This document shows, piece after piece, positions 9,071 through 18,405 of a stretch of DNA of 64,000 nt. The position numbers and the translations under genes were made by a program. Each line of letters begins with the position of its first letter. The stretch's first letter is position 1. This DNA comes from Bradyrhizobium oligotrophicum S58 (GTDB lineage Bacteria; Pseudomonadota; Alphaproteobacteria; Rhizobiales; Xanthobacteraceae). The notes below the pieces were generated by a model. That model saw nothing but the letters and a program-made list of their open reading frames with translations, searched no databases and was not told the DNA's origin. The stretch covers positions 8,102,001 through 8,166,000 of the forward strand of contig NC_020453.1 in assembly GCF_000344805.1 (NCBI RefSeq), given 5' to 3'.

Positions 9071-9226
9071 ATGTCGCTCTCCTCAGCCAAGAACTACGCG
9101 CTGCGCGCCGAACGGTCGCAGGATCCCAAGGAGGCCGCCGACCTCCTGGCAAAGGCGATCCTGGAGTTGGCGGCCTCGATCGAGGCAACCGACGCCAAGG
9201 TGAAAAAAATCAACAAGTCGGGCTGA
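9071..9226 (+). CDS. Small hypothetical protein, 51 residues
   Basis: The ATG at 9071 follows a GAGAAAGG ribosome site. The product (MSLSSAKNYALRAERSQDPK start, KVKKINKSG end) is helical, with alternating Ala/Glu/Leu that could form a coiled coil in DPKEAADLLAKAILELAASI. Codon use matches the neighbours. Function unknown; the upstream hairpin may attenuate it. Confidence 0.6.
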   Translation: MSLSSAKNYALRAERSQDPKEAADLLAKAILELAASIEATDAKVKKINKSG

Positions 9227-9402
9227 TCGTCTTGGCGTCCGCACCCGAATGCGTCGGGGCTCCTGGCGGCTGCGCGGCTTCTCGCCTCGAAAAACGATGC
9301 ACTCATCTTGCTTCGATCGATTGCGGGGTATCGCGGACCGGCGCAGGCGACACGTGACGACGACGCCGTGCCTTGATCGGCAGTCGTTCGTGGCGGGATG
9401 GG

Positions 9403-9801
9403 CTATCTCTCCGCTGCTCCGAGCTTTGCAATAACGTCGGCTTGCGACGAGAGACCCCTCTTGAAGTCCTCCACGCTCCAGGCGCGAGTATCTCCACGAA
9501 CTTCGCCATAGGCCCCGCGTTGAACATCGACGACCGGCTTTTCGCCCGCCGCGACGGTCACCCAGATGCAGACATCGCCGACCTGGAGCCAATAGACCTT
9601 GTCGTCCATCTGCTCGATGTGGAGCCAATCGTCGACGACGAGTTCATCGAAGATCCCCTGGTTCCAAAGTTCGATGCTTCGACCGCCGACGCGAACCGCA
9701 CGAAAGCGCCACCGTCGGCCCGGCTCGCTCGATGCCGCTTTCGGCTCGATCGCATATCGTCGCTTCAGCACTGCCGACAGTCTTCGGATCAACGCCAACA
9801 T
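9403..9801 (-). CDS. Hypothetical protein, 132 residues
   Basis: A soluble protein with a basic N-terminus (MLALIRRLSAVLKRRYAI) and a central beta-rich part (WRFRAVRVGGRSIELWNQGI, then DDWLHIEQMDDKVYWLQVGD). The tail (TRAWSVEDFKRGLSSQADVI) is helical. I recognise no family. It lies downstream of the membrane-protein gene on the same strand with a 77-bp gap and may share its transcript. Confidence 0.55.
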   Translation of the reverse strand: MLALIRRLSAVLKRRYAIEPKAASSEPGRRWRFRAVRVGGRSIELWNQGIFDELVVDDWLHIEQMDDKVYWLQVGDVCIWVTVAAGEKPVVDVQRGAYGEVRGDTRAWSVEDFKRGLSSQADVIAKLGAAER

Positions 9802-9878
9802 CCTGAAGTCTCCAGCCAGCAGGTGTCCCTCGCCGAGGGCTCGACCGGACCGGCCTCATTCGATGCTGCCGCACCGTG

Positions 9879-10397
9879 TCAGGCCCTGCCCCCGGGCACG
9901 CCTCGGTCTCCTGCGGCCTGGAGCAATGCCTTGGCCTGTGCTTCGGCGCGCTGGATCTCTTCTGACTGAAAGAGAAACGCGCCCAGCGCACCCGTCGTGA
10001 TGTTCATGAAGGAAATGATGATCGTGACGTAGGTCATCAGCTGCGGGAACGTCATTCCCTGGCTGTATCCCGGCTGATTGGAGACGTAGAAATAGAACAG
10101 CACCGCCGCAGCAAGGCACCAGAACACGGCGAACGGCGCGTAGATCAACATCTTCAGCAACCCCTGGTCCGCAATGGTGCCGGAGGCAGGGTTGCCTCGA
10201 AAGAGAAATAGCACAGCAGACCCGATATAGCCGGCGAAGACGGGAAAGACGACCTGAACGACCTGCAACGCCTCCTGCGGACCAAACGGCGTAAACAGCG
10301 GCGAGACGATCAGGAAAGCAGAAAAAAGGACGGTCGTCACGAGGCTCAGAAAAATCAGCTTACGTCGCGCCTGCTCTGCGGTCATCGGCCCCTCCAT
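9879..10397 (-). CDS. Hypothetical membrane protein, four TM segments
   Basis: A 172-residue protein with hydrophobic segments near residues 13-33, 45-65, 82-105 and 120-142, then a cytoplasmic tail rich in Glu/Ala (SEEIQRAEAQAKALLQA). A start at MTAEQARRK, four codons inside, is also possible. The gene begins 10 bp after the stop of the secreted-protein gene upstream (10408), so the two form an operon. No family recognised. Confidence 0.6.
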   Translation of the reverse strand: MEGPMTAEQARRKLIFLSLVTTVLFSAFLIVSPLFTPFGPQEALQVVQVVFPVFAGYIGSAVLFLFRGNPASGTIADQGLLKMLIYAPFAVFWCLAAAVLFYFYVSNQPGYSQGMTFPQLMTYVTIIISFMNITTGALGAFLFQSEEIQRAEAQAKALLQAAGDRGVPGGRA

Positions 10398-10407
10398 GAT
10401 TCATCTC

Positions 10408-11793
10408 TCAGGTCCCGCGCTGGGTCTTGCACTTGAACGACGATGCCAGCAGCCGCACGACCTTGCGGCGCATGGCGGTCGCCTCATTGTCCTGCAGAAG
10501 CTTGTAGCCGTCCTGATTCGGGCTATGTGTCGAAGATGTCGCCGCCGTGAGCGACACCGTCGCGGTCATGCCGCTCTGCTCGTCGCTGTAAATATCGACC
10601 CTCGTCGTGGAGATTTCCCATGTCGTCTTGTCGGTAAAGAAGGCCGACAGGCCATAGCGGGTCGCCATGAGAACGGTGCGATTGGCACCCTTCTTCGAAA
10701 TCTCGACGGCGTATGACGGGTCCGCGGGGCTTGCATTGACCTTTCGGAGGTCGCTGGCGACCGCTTCAGCGAGCGTATCGACGTCCACCTTGCTCAAGGC
10801 CGCGACCGGCTCACACGACACCTCGTCACCCCCGATGCCGTCGAGGCCACTGACTGCGTTCAAGTAGAGCGACACGCGGAGGTAAGATGCCTTTCCGTCG
10901 GACGTGAGAACCGTGTAGCAATTCTCCGGGCTTCCGGCGACCCCTGCGACACTTACCACACTGCAATGCGCGATCGAGCGAATGTGGTCCTTCGGAGATA
11001 CAAGCTCGATGGCGATGCTGCAAAGATTAGCGCAGGCCCGCAGATCCGCCGTCTTCGAAAACGCGACGTAGTTCTCCCAGAATTCGACGATCTTTGCACC
11101 GTCGGCCACGCGCCTGCTGTCGGCAAAATCGCCGAACAGATCGTGCCCCTTGAAATCGAACTCCTTGTGAAGAAGCGTCTCGAAGCGGTTTGGGATCGTC
11201 GAAACCGCCATATCCTTCAAGTCCGGCACCTTTGCGTCATACATCGTGCCGACGACCCAATCCTGGGCGATCTTGTCGAAGCGCTCCTGCTCCGGTTTCG
11301 GCGCCTCGTTGTTGTACTCGAAGGAATGGTTGAGCGCGTCGTATGTCGGCGACACCGTGCCGTCATAGGCCGCGAACGGGATGAAGCCGGGATAGGGTGC
11401 CGACACCAGAACCGGCTGCACCGTATCGTCTCTGTCCTTCGACGACCTGAAGGCGTTGACGATCGTCAGGCGATTCATCGGAGGATAATCGTATTTTCGA
11501 AGGACCCGGACGGCCTGCGGCACCGCCCGCGCTGCTGATCTTTTGACTTTCGTCTGCTCCGACAGGCTGAGATAGCGGCGCGTACAAAGCAGCCGATAGC
11601 CGAAGAAGTCGCATGTCCGAGCGTCCTGCTTGCTCAACAGCGTGTCCACCGCGGCGCTTGCAGCGTTGGAATATTCGGCCTCTGCAAACACCTCGCGAAT
11701 GCGGGCCGCCGAGCCCTCGCCGGCCTCTGATTCCCGCTGCCCGGCGATCCAGATCGCCAGGAGAACGCATCCGAGCCCAAGTCCGCGACGCAT
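10408..11793 (-). CDS. Secreted hypothetical protein
   Basis: I start this 461-residue protein at MRRGLGLGCVLLAIWIAG, which gives a signal peptide (cleavage likely after SEAGEG region) and a GGAGGGCGGGG ribosome site; the frame remains open for 102 further codons upstream, but those are Arg/Pro-rich and look non-coding. The mature protein has several Cys (CDFFGYRLLCTRRYL, CANLCSIAIELV) that could pair in the periplasm and an SFEYNNEAPKPEQERF segment. It is followed at once by the membrane protein at 9879-10397, so the two may work together at the envelope. Family not recognised. Confidence 0.65.
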   Translation of the reverse strand: MRRGLGLGCVLLAIWIAGQRESEAGEGSAARIREVFAEAEYSNAASAAVDTLLSKQDARTCDFFGYRLLCTRRYLSLSEQTKVKRSAARAVPQAVRVLRKYDYPPMNRLTIVNAFRSSKDRDDTVQPVLVSAPYPGFIPFAAYDGTVSPTYDALNHSFEYNNEAPKPEQERFDKIAQDWVVGTMYDAKVPDLKDMAVSTIPNRFETLLHKEFDFKGHDLFGDFADSRRVADGAKIVEFWENYVAFSKTADLRACANLCSIAIELVSPKDHIRSIAHCSVVSVAGVAGSPENCYTVLTSDGKASYLRVSLYLNAVSGLDGIGGDEVSCEPVAALSKVDVDTLAEAVASDLRKVNASPADPSYAVEISKKGANRTVLMATRYGLSAFFTDKTTWEISTTRVDIYSDEQSGMTATVSLTAATSSTHSPNQDGYKLLQDNEATAMRRKVVRLLASSFKCKTQRGT

Positions 11794-12764
11794 GCCCCGC
11801 CCTCCGATCCGTTTTGGACTCACTCCATTGCAAACAAGAAGGTCGCCAACGGCGACACGACCAGTCTTGACGAAAACCGGCAAGAGAACGACCGGAGGTC
11901 GGCGCCGGCAGACCATCCCCGAGGCGGTCAATAACACAGCAACCTGGAATTCGGCGCAACAGCCAAAGGGCCGGCGGCCCGACCCGACGACCAAATCACT
12001 TCGAAAAACGCGCGGTCTCCTCCGCGCAGGTCGCCGGCAACCGTTGACAGTTCGGCCAGCGCCTGCGCGCGGAAAAGACTGTTTCGCGTGTCGGCTCAAT
12101 CACATCACCCGTGTCCAGTCCTGCTCGCAAAAATATTCCAATTTCTTTTTATCGGAATTCATACTTATGTCTCCCCGTCCCGTCTCGATAAGAGGGGCGC
12201 TTCGCGGTCGTCACGAACGTTGAGGCGGGATGCGGTGGGCGTGTCGATGTCGCAGCGTGGCTGATGCCGCGCGGACGAACGGCGGCGATGCGCACGGTCA
12301 AGTCGCGTGGTCCTGGCCTCCCGATGCTGAGGTCAAGTTTGTGGTGATGCGCTCAAGCGCTCGCGCAGATGACGGTGGCCAACAAGCCCGGCGCACCGGG
12401 GAGAACGCGGAGCAGCCGTGAAAACCATCGCGCGGGGAATGCCGGGATGCCTCGGCTGAACCTGTGGTACCTGCCGCCTGCATTTTTTTCTGCAGGCGGG
12501 CCATGGGTGCGGCCAGCGCCCGGCATTCCCCGTGCCCTCTATCTGGAGGGCAGCAGTTCCAGCAGGCCTCGGACGCATCGCGCGCGTCGCGAGATCGCGG
12601 ACGCGTGCGATGCAGCACAACCGAGCCGGGACCAGATAGCGCAGCGTATTGCATCATCGCTGCAACCGCCTATCAATGAGGGCCACCGGGTCCGCCACTG
12701 CGCCGCCAATAGAAGCGAGGTCGGATCTGCTACGCCAAGCGTTTGGACGAGAGGGAACCCCGCG
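11794..12764. other. Intergenic region, hairpin but no supported gene
   Basis: This 971-bp gap lies between the secreted-protein gene and the P450 gene. Open frames cross it, including an upstream extension of the P450 frame, but their compositions are Arg/Ala/Pro-rich and show no domain. The clearest structure is the nested inverted repeat at 12434-12531. An AT-rich patch near 12125-12165 may hold a promoter. Confidence 0.5.
12434..12531. repeat. Nested inverted repeat
   Basis: The outer arms GGGGAATGCCGGG (12434-12446) and CCCGGCATTCCCC (12519-12531) are perfect complements. Inside, CCGCCTGCA (12474-12482) pairs with TGCAGGCGG (12491-12499) around a T-rich loop. The whole could fold as one branched hairpin. 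Confidence 0.75.
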
Positions 12765-14141
12765 ATGTCGATGCAGCATGTGGTCTCCGATGCGATCAGG
12801 CTGACCCCACCCCGGCGCAATTCGCTCACTCATATCCCCGGCGACGAAGGCTGGCCGATCATCGGCAAGACCTTCGATGTGCTCGCCGATCCGAAGGGGC
12901 ATGTCGAACGCAATGCCAGGAAATATGGCCCTGTCTATCGCACCCACATGTTCGGCGACGTCAACGTCGTCCTGCTCGGGCCGGAGGCCAATGAGCTTGT
13001 GCTGTTCGACCAGGCAAAACTGTTCTCCTCGGCGCATGGCTGGGGCCACATTCTCAACCTGCTGTTTCCGCGCGGACTGATGCTGCTCGATTTCGACGAG
13101 CACCGGATGCATCGGAAGGCACTGTCGGTCGCGTTCAAGGCGGGGCCGATGAAGTCCTATCTCGCGGGGCTGGATCGCGGCATCGCGGCGCGCATCGCGC
13201 AGTGGAAGCAGGCGCCCGGCGAGATGCCGTTCTATCCGGCCATCAAGCAGCTGACGCTCGATCTCGCCGCGACCTCGTTCCTGGGCAGCGACATCGGGCC
13301 GGAGGTGGATGACATCAACCGCGCCTTCATCGACATGGTCGCGGCTGCGGTCGCGCCGATCCGCAAGCCGTGGCCGGGCACGCAGATGGCGCGCGGGGTC
13401 AGGGGCCGCCAGCGGGTCGTCGCCTATTTCTCCGAACAGATTCCGCTGCGCCGCGCCAAGGGCGATGGCGACGACCTGTTCTCCCATCTCTGCCGCGCCA
13501 CCGACGAGCAGGGCGCGCTGCTGTCGACGCAGGACATCGTCGACCATATGAGCTTCCTGATGATGGCGGCGCATGACACGCTGACCTCGTCGCTGACCTC
13601 CTTCGTCGCCCAGCTTGCCGCGCATCCGCAGTGGCAGCAGAAGCTGCGCGCGGAGGTCGCGAGCCTCGGCCTCGCCAACGGCGACCCGATGAGCTCCGAG
13701 CATCTGGAGCAGATGAAGCTCACCGAGATGGCGTTCCAGGAGACCTTGCGGCTGATGCCGCCGGTGCCGTCGCTGCCGCGCCGCCCGATCCGGGACTTCA
13801 CCTTCAAGGGCTATGCGATCCCGGCCGGCACCGGCGTCGGCATCAATCCGATGTTCACCCATCACATGCCGGAGATCTGGCCCGAGCCCGAGACGTTCGA
13901 CCCGATGCGCTTCACCGATGAGGCCCAGCGCGGCCGCCACCGCTTCGCCTGGGTGCCGTTCGGCGGCGGCGCGCACATGTGCCTCGGCCTGCACTTCGCC
14001 TACATGCAGGCGAAGTGTTTTGCGCGGCACTTCCTGTCCAATATCGAGGTCTCGTTTGCGCCCGGCTACCAGCCGAGCTGGCAGGTGTGGCCGATCCCGA
14101 AGCCGCGCGACGGGCTGAAGGTGATCTTGAAGCCGGTGTGA
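12765..14141 (+). CDS. Cytochrome P450
   Basis: A 458-residue P450 starting MSMQHVVSDAIRLTPP after a GAGAGGG ribosome site. It has the proline-rich entry GDEGWPIIGKTFDVLADP, an I-helix with MMAAHDTLTSS (canonical A/G-G-x-D-T with Ala for Gly), the K-helix ETLRLMPPVP, and the haem loop FGGGAHMCLGLHF with the thiolate Cys. The overall look (HVERNARKYGPVYRTHMFGD) resembles the CYP120/CYP26-like bacterial group that acts on hydrophobic isoprenoid or fatty substrates, but the substrate is inference. No ferredoxin or reductase is adjacent. Confidence 0.93.
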   Translation: MSMQHVVSDAIRLTPPRRNSLTHIPGDEGWPIIGKTFDVLADPKGHVERNARKYGPVYRTHMFGDVNVVLLGPEANELVLFDQAKLFSSAHGWGHILNLLFPRGLMLLDFDEHRMHRKALSVAFKAGPMKSYLAGLDRGIAARIAQWKQAPGEMPFYPAIKQLTLDLAATSFLGSDIGPEVDDINRAFIDMVAAAVAPIRKPWPGTQMARGVRGRQRVVAYFSEQIPLRRAKGDGDDLFSHLCRATDEQGALLSTQDIVDHMSFLMMAAHDTLTSSLTSFVAQLAAHPQWQQKLRAEVASLGLANGDPMSSEHLEQMKLTEMAFQETLRLMPPVPSLPRRPIRDFTFKGYAIPAGTGVGINPMFTHHMPEIWPEPETFDPMRFTDEAQRGRHRFAWVPFGGGAHMCLGLHFAYMQAKCFARHFLSNIEVSFAPGYQPSWQVWPIPKPRDGLKVILKPV

Positions 14142-14208
14142 TGGGTACGCATCGATGCCCGCAAAATACAGAGGATTGAGGACTCTCGTTTGGCGCAGGC
14201 TCTCTCCT

Positions 14209-14297
14209 CGTCATGGCCGGGCTTGACCCGGCCATCCATGCTGCGGCAACGCGCGGGGAAAGAAACGTGGATGCCCGGGTCAAGCCCGGGCATGACG
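14209..14297. repeat. Inverted repeat (intergenic palindrome)
   Basis: CGTCATGGCCGGGCTTGACC (from 14209) faces GGTCAAGCCCGGGCATGACG (to 14298), with near-complete complementarity over about 31 bp per arm. It lies between the convergent P450 and SDR genes and is of the dispersed type that recurs in Bradyrhizobiaceae. Confidence 0.8.
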
Positions 14298-14318
14298 AAG
14301 AGCAAACTTCGCAGCCTC

Positions 14319-15161
14319 CTACTCCCCTGCATCGCCCAGCAGCTTGCGCATCGCGGCGTAGCCCTGCTGCTGCTGGCTCCAGTTGCGGCCACCGGTGATG
14401 GCGCCGTCGATGACGAGATCATGACCGTTGATGAAGCTGGATTCGTCGCTGGCAAGGAACACCGCGGCATGGGCGATATCGTCGGGCAGGCCGGCCCGTG
14501 GAATCGGCTGTGCGGTCGCATAGGCGTTGCGGATCGTCTCCGGCGTCTTCTCGGCGGCCTCGGTCGACAGTCCCAGCGCCTTGCCGAAGATGCCGGTCGC
14601 GATCAGGCCGGGCGAAATCGAGTTGACGCGCACACCGGACTCGCCGAGCTCCATCGCCACGCATTTCGTCAGATGGATCACGGCGGCCTTCGCCGTGCTG
14701 TAGACCACCGAGGTCGAATAGCCGGCGAGGCGGCCGGCGATCGAGCCGTTGTTGATGATGCTGCCGGCGCCCTGCGCCTTCATGTGAGGCGCGGCGTATT
14801 TCATGCCCAGCATCACGCTGCGCACCAGCACCGCCATCGCCTGATCGAAGCGATCAGCGTCCAGCCCTTCGATGCCGCCGGTCTGCGCCGGACCACCGGC
14901 ATTGTTGAACAGGCAATCGAGCCGGCCGAACCGCTCGACGGCGAGATCGATCAGCGCCCGCATCTGATCGTCGACGGTGACGTCCGTCTGGCGGAATACG
15001 CAGTTGGCGCCGAGACGGCTCGCCAGCGCCTCGCCCTCGCCGCTGCGGCGGCCGGCGACGATCACCTTCGCACCTTCGGCAATGAAGATCTCCGCGGTCC
15101 GCAGGCCGATGCCGCTGGTCGCTCCGGTGATCACGGCCACCTTGCCGTCCAGTCGTCCCAT
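14319..15161 (-). CDS. SDR-family oxidoreductase
   Basis: A 280-residue short-chain dehydrogenase. I start it at MGRLDGKVAVITGATSGIG, preceded by a GAGGATGAGGGA ribosome site; a GTG ten codons earlier is less likely. It carries the NAD(P) glycine motif TGATSGIG, NNAG, the catalytic Ser and Y-x3-K in STSVVYSTAKAA, and the PG motif in ISPGLIATGIFGK. A preference for NAD is suggested by the absence of basic residues right after the second strand except VAGRRSG, so cofactor is uncertain. Substrate unknown. Confidence 0.92.
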   Translation of the reverse strand: MGRLDGKVAVITGATSGIGLRTAEIFIAEGAKVIVAGRRSGEGEALASRLGANCVFRQTDVTVDDQMRALIDLAVERFGRLDCLFNNAGGPAQTGGIEGLDADRFDQAMAVLVRSVMLGMKYAAPHMKAQGAGSIINNGSIAGRLAGYSTSVVYSTAKAAVIHLTKCVAMELGESGVRVNSISPGLIATGIFGKALGLSTEAAEKTPETIRNAYATAQPIPRAGLPDDIAHAAVFLASDESSFINGHDLVIDGAITGGRNWSQQQQGYAAMRKLLGDAGE

Positions 15162-15335
15162 TCCCTCATCCTCTTGTTGGTCGATTGACACTCGATCAGT
15201 CCAGACCCAGAAGTTCCTGTCGCGGAACCATCATTCGCCAAATTGCAACTTGAAACACAAGCAAGGCGTCTTCCATCGACCGGACAAATTACCGCCACGT
15301 CGGCCTTAATTTGGTTGCGCGATTAAGGCTCATGG

Positions 15336-16304
15336 ATGTTCATGACGCGACTCATTGACGACATCAAGCGGACCTGGCGTGGCGAACTGCAGCCGCCTCT
15401 GGTGTGGAGCTGCATGTTCGCGGCGATGTGCCTGGTCGTCGCCACCGTGGTCCGCTTCGGCATGGCCCATCTGCGGCCGGACGTCTTCTTCACCCCCTAT
15501 ATCCCGGCCGTGTTCTTCGCCACCGCCATGGGCGGATCGGCCGTCGGGCTGGTCACGGCGCTTGCCGGCGCAGCGCTCGGCATGACGCTGGATTTCGGCG
15601 GCGCCCCGGTCGATGTGGCGCGGGTCGCGCTGATGATGATGTACCTCAGCGTTGCGGCCCTGGTGATCTGGGGCGTCAACCACTATCGCAGCCTCGCCGC
15701 CAAGCAGCGGGAGATCGCGCGGCGGCTGACCGAGGAGGAGCAATATCGCAAGCTCCTTGTCGACGAGCTGCATCACCGTCTCAAGAACAAGACCTCGACG
15801 ATTCACGCCGTGCTGCATCAGGTGCTGCACGACCAGCCGCAGGTCTGGAGCCGCATTGACCAGCGCATCCGTGCGCTCGCGACCGCCGACGACCTGATTG
15901 CGCGGGCCGACGGACAGGGCTGCGACCTGAAGGATCTCCTGACGTCGGAGCTCGGGCCCTACGGCCACGTCCGTTTCGAGCTCAACGGCGAGCCGCTGTT
16001 TCTTCCCGCCAAGCTCGCGGTCAGCCTCGCTTTGATCTTCCACGAGCTCGCCACCAACGCCGGCAAGTACGGCGCCTTCGCCTCGCCGCGCGGCTTCCTG
16101 CAGGTGTCATGGACGATGCAGGACGACCGCCTCAAGCTCACCTGGGACGAGGCGGAGGGGCCGCCGATCGGCCAGATCGGCAAGCCGGGTTTCGGCAGCA
16201 AGCTGCTCAAAGCCGCCCTGTCGTCGTTCGACGGCAGGACGGAGACCGCATTTCTCAAGACCGGCATCCACTGCACCATGCAATGTCGTGTGCCGCCGAG
16301 CTGA
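15336..16304 (+). CDS. Membrane sensor histidine kinase (HWE/HisKA_2 type)
   Basis: A 322-residue kinase. Residues 20-118 hold three or four membrane helices of DUF4118 style (RPDVFFTPYIPAVFFATAMG). The dimerisation/phosphotransfer segment is VDELHHRLKNKTSTI with the phospho-His at 146 or 147, typical of HWE/HisKA_2 kinases. The ATP-binding part has HELATNAGKYGA (N box) and a shortened G box (KPGFGSKLLKAA). There is no periplasmic sensor domain, so it may sense through the membrane or a partner. No response regulator is adjacent; the stand-alone receiver at 4921-5331 is one possible partner. Confidence 0.9.
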   Translation: MFMTRLIDDIKRTWRGELQPPLVWSCMFAAMCLVVATVVRFGMAHLRPDVFFTPYIPAVFFATAMGGSAVGLVTALAGAALGMTLDFGGAPVDVARVALMMMYLSVAALVIWGVNHYRSLAAKQREIARRLTEEEQYRKLLVDELHHRLKNKTSTIHAVLHQVLHDQPQVWSRIDQRIRALATADDLIARADGQGCDLKDLLTSELGPYGHVRFELNGEPLFLPAKLAVSLALIFHELATNAGKYGAFASPRGFLQVSWTMQDDRLKLTWDEAEGPPIGQIGKPGFGSKLLKAALSSFDGRTETAFLKTGIHCTMQCRVPPS

Positions 16305-16465
16305 AAGGCGTGAAGGCGGCAAGTATGGCCTACGACTTTCGCAGCATCCGCGCGGCCGGGTCATGGACCGCGTTGAGGATCCGTTAATGACGCCGCGGCA
16401 CAAAGCGCCGCCATATCCGATACTTGGTTTCCGCGTTCCGTGTTTCTACGTAGCGCTTAACTAAA

Positions 16466-18274
16466 ATGAAGCGGGAACTTCGCACAATCGGTGGCATGTA
16501 CAGCAGCGACCGATTCAACTTTTCCTCCGAGGCACCCGAGGGGCTGGGCACGGCCGAGGCCGAGCTGCGCTTCCTGCGCAGCGTCGTCAGCCAGCTGCCG
16601 GCGGGCGTCACGGTTCAGGACGAGCATGGTCGCTTTATCCTGGTCAACGACACCGCCGCCGTTCAGCTCGGCGCCGCCGCCAACTGCGTCGACAGCGTGT
16701 CGACGCCGCACCTCGACGGCAGGCGGGCGGCCTGCCGCGAGATCCTCGGCCGGGAGCGAACCGTGATCGCCGAGGAAAAAGTCGTCGGCGAGCGCGGGCC
16801 GCAGACCTTGCTGACCGCGCATCGGCCGGCCCGCATCGGCGACCAGCGGGTCCTGATCTCGAGCTCGGCCGATATCAGCGAGCAGAAGGAATTCGAGGAC
16901 CAGTTGTTCCGCGCCGCCTATTATGACGAGCTGACCGGGCTGCCGATGCGCCGCGTGGTCGAGCATCGCGCCGACCATCTGGTCCGGCGCGGCCGCGTCG
17001 ACGGGCGCTTCGCACTCGCCTTTCTCGATCTCGACAATTTCAAATACATCAACGACTATTACGGCCACGCCGTCGGCGACACGCTGCTGGTCGAGCTTGC
17101 CAAGCGCATCAGCCGCGACCTGCGCGAGTCGGACCTGCTGTCGCGCATCAGCGGCGATGAGTTCCTGCTGCTGCTGCATCCGATCGAGCGTCCCGAGGAA
17201 ATCGCCGAATTCCTGCAGGCCCTGCTCGACCGTCTGGGCGCGCCGTTCTTCATCGATGGCGCCGAGGTGTTCGCCTCCGCCTCCGTCGGCGTCAGCCTGT
17301 TTCCCGAGCATGGCGCGAGCTACGACGTGCTGCGCCAGAACGCCGATCTCGCGATGTATCGCGTCAAGAACAGCGGCAAGGGCGCGCTGGCCTTCTTCTC
17401 GAGCGCGATGGAGCACGAGGCGCTGGCGCGCATGAAGGTCGAGCAGTCGCTGCGGCTCGCGATTCTCGAAAAGCGCTTCTGCTGCGCCTTCCAGGCGAAG
17501 GTCGACATTCGCACCGAGGAGATCAAGGGCATCGAGGCGCTGGTGCGGCTGCGCGACAATGAGGGCGTGATCCAGGCCCCCGGCTCCTTCATCAATCTCG
17601 CGGTCGAGCTCGGTCTGATCGACGAACTGGCGCATCTGGTGCTGGACGAGATCGTCAAGTCGATCGACCTGATCAACGACACCTTCGGGCCCGACGCGAC
17701 AATCAGCATCAACGTCGCGGCGAAGCAGGCATCGAACCCGGATTTCATGCAGCCGTTCGCGCGGGCGATCGAGGCGACCGGATTCCCGAAGCGGTTCATG
17801 ATCGAGGTCACCGAGGATGCGTTCGTGACCCGCAGCCACTTCCAGGACGAGATCGTGCCGCTGCTGCGAGCGATCGGCGTCGGCATCTCGATCGACGATT
17901 TCGGCATCGGCTATTCGTCACTGTCCGCGCTCGCCGACATCACCGCCGACGAGATCAAGATCGATCGCTCCTTCATTACCGACATTCATAAGCGGCCGCG
18001 CAGCCAGGGCATCCTGCGCGCGATCGAATCCTTGAGCGAAGCCCTCGGCATGACCGTGATCGCGGAGGGCATCGAGTCCTTCGAGGAGCTCGCCTATCTG
18101 CAGGCCGCGACCAAGATCCGCTATGCGCAGGGCTACTACTTTTCGCGCCCGATCTTCCTGGAGGAGCTGAAGCCCGCGACCCCGCTTGCAAGCGAAGCGC
18201 GCATGAGTCTCGCCAGTCGCGCTGTGCAGGAAAACCGCCAGGCTTACGCGCGCAGCAGCCGCTATCGGCGCTGA
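16466..18274 (+). CDS. PAS-GGDEF-EAL protein
   Basis: A 602-residue soluble c-di-GMP enzyme. A PAS-like domain (FLRSVVSQLPAGVTVQDEHG, about residues 30-150) is followed by a GGDEF domain with signature RISGDEFLLLL, where the first Gly is Ser, and an EAL domain with GIEALVRL, NVAAKQ, EVTEDAF, DDFGIGYSSLS and AEGIES. The EAL residues look complete, so phosphodiesterase activity is plausible; SGDEF is tolerated in some active cyclases, so net activity is open. The start could also be the ATG at 16496. It sits just upstream of the liv operon. Confidence 0.92.
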   Translation: MKRELRTIGGMYSSDRFNFSSEAPEGLGTAEAELRFLRSVVSQLPAGVTVQDEHGRFILVNDTAAVQLGAAANCVDSVSTPHLDGRRAACREILGRERTVIAEEKVVGERGPQTLLTAHRPARIGDQRVLISSSADISEQKEFEDQLFRAAYYDELTGLPMRRVVEHRADHLVRRGRVDGRFALAFLDLDNFKYINDYYGHAVGDTLLVELAKRISRDLRESDLLSRISGDEFLLLLHPIERPEEIAEFLQALLDRLGAPFFIDGAEVFASASVGVSLFPEHGASYDVLRQNADLAMYRVKNSGKGALAFFSSAMEHEALARMKVEQSLRLAILEKRFCCAFQAKVDIRTEEIKGIEALVRLRDNEGVIQAPGSFINLAVELGLIDELAHLVLDEIVKSIDLINDTFGPDATISINVAAKQASNPDFMQPFARAIEATGFPKRFMIEVTEDAFVTRSHFQDEIVPLLRAIGVGISIDDFGIGYSSLSALADITADEIKIDRSFITDIHKRPRSQGILRAIESLSEALGMTVIAEGIESFEELAYLQAATKIRYAQGYYFSRPIFLEELKPATPLASEARMSLASRAVQENRQAYARSSRYRR

Positions 18275-18405
18275 CATTTGCTCAGAGCGCGGGTCCGCAC
18301 AAAGTATGAGCGTTTCCCGACTGCCGCCGAAAGCGCCTTGACCCGGCCCGAGCCTGCACACTATCAGTTGCAGACAACAGCCGCCGGTAGCTGGGAGGAA
18401 GGCTC

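Noticed and set aside
11794..12099. 102-codon N-terminal extension of the secreted protein
   Set aside because: Arg/Pro-rich composition; the internal ATG at 11793 gives a signal peptide and strong ribosome site.
12369..12764. 132-codon N-terminal extension of the P450 frame
   Set aside because: It runs through the nested hairpin, has no P450 homology, and the ATG at 12765 has a ribosome site and gives the standard length.
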